Shown: positions 62,849 through 64,000 of the stretch, piece after piece
Numbering within the stretch: position 1 is the stretch's first letter
Layout: each line of letters begins with the position of its first letter
Origin: Listeria kieliensis
GTDB taxonomy: Bacteria; Bacillota; Bacilli; Lactobacillales; Listeriaceae
Length of the DNA: 64,000 nt
Direction of reading: 5' to 3'
Assembly: GCF_003369925.1 (NCBI RefSeq)
Contig: NZ_LARY01000001.1
Coordinates: 62,001 to 126,000 of the forward strand
The notes under the pieces: generated by a model
Databases searched by the model: none
Told to the model about the DNA's origin: nothing
Seen by the model: only the letters and a program-made list of their open reading frames with translations
Program-made: the position numbers and the translations under genes

Positions 62849-64000
62849 TAGTTTGCACTTCCTTTCAAGTATTCAGAAACCACTGCGCCCATTGATTTAG
62901 CAGCAATTAGCAAGCAGTCTTCGTTAATGTCAAATTTTGGATGGTGATGTGGATAAAATACGCCGTTTGCTGGTTTTGCGCCCACGTAGAAGAAACAACT
63001 TGGCACTTTTTCAGCATAGTAAGCAAAATCTTCGGAAGGTGGTTGTGGCTCACAGCGAGTCACTTCGGTTACTTCTTCGATGTTTGCGTCTTTTAGTGTT
63101 TGAGAAACGAAATCGGTCAATTTTTCGTCATTCATCAAAACGGGATAGTCATTTTGATAGTCGAGTTCGTAAGTAACGCCAAACATGGCTTTGATACCAT
63201 CTAAAATACGTGTAATTTCAGTTTGGATTAGTTTACGTGTTTCTTCGGTCATCGCACGCACATCACCTTCAAGTGTGACATGATCTTTAATGACATTAAA
63301 TTGGCCTTTGCCATCGAAAGATCCGATTGTGATAGTGCCAACGCTGAATGGATCCAAGCGGCGACTAATGACCGTTTGAATCGCGGTTACAAAATAGCTT
63401 GCTGCAACGATGGCATCATTTGCCATGTGAGGCGATGAGCCGTGTCCGCCTTTTCCTTGGATGGTCACGTTGAAGTAAGAGCGACCAGTTTGGATAGCAC
63501 CTTCGCGGTAGAAAACGCCGCCTGTTTCCATTGGGCTCATCACGTGGATGCCAAGAACGTTGTCGACGCCATCTAAGACGCCATCTTTGATCATTTGAAG
63601 CGCGCCGCCTGGAGGAACTTCTTCGGCAGGTTGGTGCAACACTTTGATTTTACCTGTAAATTGATTTTTTAATTCAATTAAAGTTTCTGCGAGGATGAGC
63701 ATGTAAGCTGTGTGACCATCGTGGCCGCAAGCGTGCATCACGCCTTCGTTTTGCGAAGCAAAAGGAAGGCCCGTTTCTTCTTTAATTGGAAGCGCGTCAA
63801 AGTCGGCGCGAATAGCGAGGGTTTTCCCAGGCTTCCCGCTATCGATCGTGACAACCACACCGTTTCCACCAGTAAAGGTTTGAACGTCGCAATCCTTGTC
63901 ACGGTAGAAATCGACGATGTATTGTTTGGTGTTGGCTTCGTGGAAGGATAATTCTGGGTGTTCATGCAAATGACGCCGGATGCTCACAATGCGATCCTTT
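62848..64000 (-). CDS. M20-family amidohydrolase, second paralog (cut by window edge)
   Basis: At least 384 codons; the frame continues through the right edge (...KDRIV before SIRRHLHEHPELSF), so the GTG at 63987 is not the start. Same motifs as the downstream paralog: ADFDALPIKEETGLPFAS, MHACGHDGHTAYML, PAEEVPPGGALQM. Only the first ~15-20 residues should be missing. Overlaps the MFS start by one base. Confidence 0.9.
   Translation of the reverse strand, partial: KDRIVSIRRHLHEHPELSFHEANTKQYIVDFYRDKDCDVQTFTGGNGVVVTIDSGKPGKTLAIRADFDALPIKEETGLPFASQNEGVMHACGHDGHTAYMLILAETLIELKNQFTGKIKVLHQPAEEVPPGGALQMIKDGVLDGVDNVLGIHVMSPMETGGVFYREGAIQTGRSYFNVTIQGKGGHGSSPHMANDAIVAASYFVTAIQTVISRRLDPFSVGTITIGSFDGKGQFNVIKDHVTLEGDVRAMTEETRKLIQTEITRILDGIKAMFGVTYELDYQNDYPVLMNDEKLTDFVSQTLKDANIEEVTEVTRCEPQPPSEDFAYYAEKVPSCFFYVGAKPANGVFYPHHHPKFDINEDCLLIAAKSMGAVVSEYLKGSAN

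Overview
The window looks like a chromosome segment of a Listeria-type organism (Listeriaceae, low-GC Gram-positive). The evidence is the mix of genes: an IsdG-type heme-degrading enzyme, a nitroreductase, a cysteine-free L32, a Nudix protein and aroD in one run, then secG, est, rnr, smpB and ssrA. WxL/DUF916 surface operons, LPXTG and LXG/ESX proteins and a LicT-type antiterminator fit as well. From memory, the IsdG-aroD block and the secG-ssrA block lie far apart in L. monocytogenes, so the join here near 21430-21540 suggests a rearranged or more distant Listeria (sensu lato). Species cannot be fixed from sequence reading alone.

Layout. 1-5743: TgpA-like transglutaminase, DUF58 and MoxR genes (minus strand) and rlmN (plus strand). 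5743-13458: accessory DNA with a large RloC-like zinc-hook ATPase, then a segment bracketed by two inverted copies of a ~115 bp element. That segment holds a dead serine recombinase and a type VII secretion (ESX/LXG) toxin cassette ending in a barnase-like RNase with a barstar-like immunity gene. 13864-26615: a secreted beta-helix protein, small genes, an SDR, a DHFR-like protein, DUF488, the Fur-controlled heme enzyme and nitroreductase, L32, Nudix, aroD, secG, a sugar transporter, est, rnr and smpB. 26706-27069: tmRNA.

27293-34503: the most unusual region. Directly after ssrA is a tiny type II-A-like CRISPR array (three 36-nt repeats, two 30-nt spacers, leader, degenerate terminal repeat, terminator) with no cas genes in the window. 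It is followed by a promoter, a small secreted helical protein and a four-helix membrane protein. About 2.3 kb further on, the same module (leader, terminal repeat, hairpin, promoter, signal-peptide start) occurs again with no spacers at all, in front of a secreted permuted NlpC/P60-like protein whose start is frameshifted in an A tract. Next come a TNT-like toxin remnant, a cysteine-containing micro-ORF overlapping an enterocin A-type immunity gene, and a second LXG cassette on the minus strand.

34633-41489: a two-component system, a Crp/Fnr-like regulator and a WxL surface operon (lectin-like WxL protein, WxL protein, DUF916/DUF3324 anchor). 41557-43975: a three-gene minus-strand operon with a PD-(D/E)XK nuclease-like protein, a possible unnamed defence system. 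44177-49920: threonine catabolism (permease, Tdh, Kbl) and a PRD regulator. 50266-52588: ClbS-like, VOC, a 59-aa protein and an autoregulated LicT-type antiterminator with a RAT site but no PTS genes. 53005-58662: a frameshifted Ig-like/beta-helix protein and an LPXTG leucine-rich-repeat protein. 58755-59625: MarR plus rhodanese-like. 59701-59937: a WYL-regulator remnant. 60239-64000: two M20 amidohydrolases flanking an MFS transporter; the last gene runs off the right edge.

Several genes are broken by one-base changes in short A runs (esxA-like, the NlpC/P60-like start, the Ig-like/beta-helix gene). These could be real decay, slippage-based switching or sequencing error. Coordinates of starts were adjusted by ribosome-binding-site spacing where noted.
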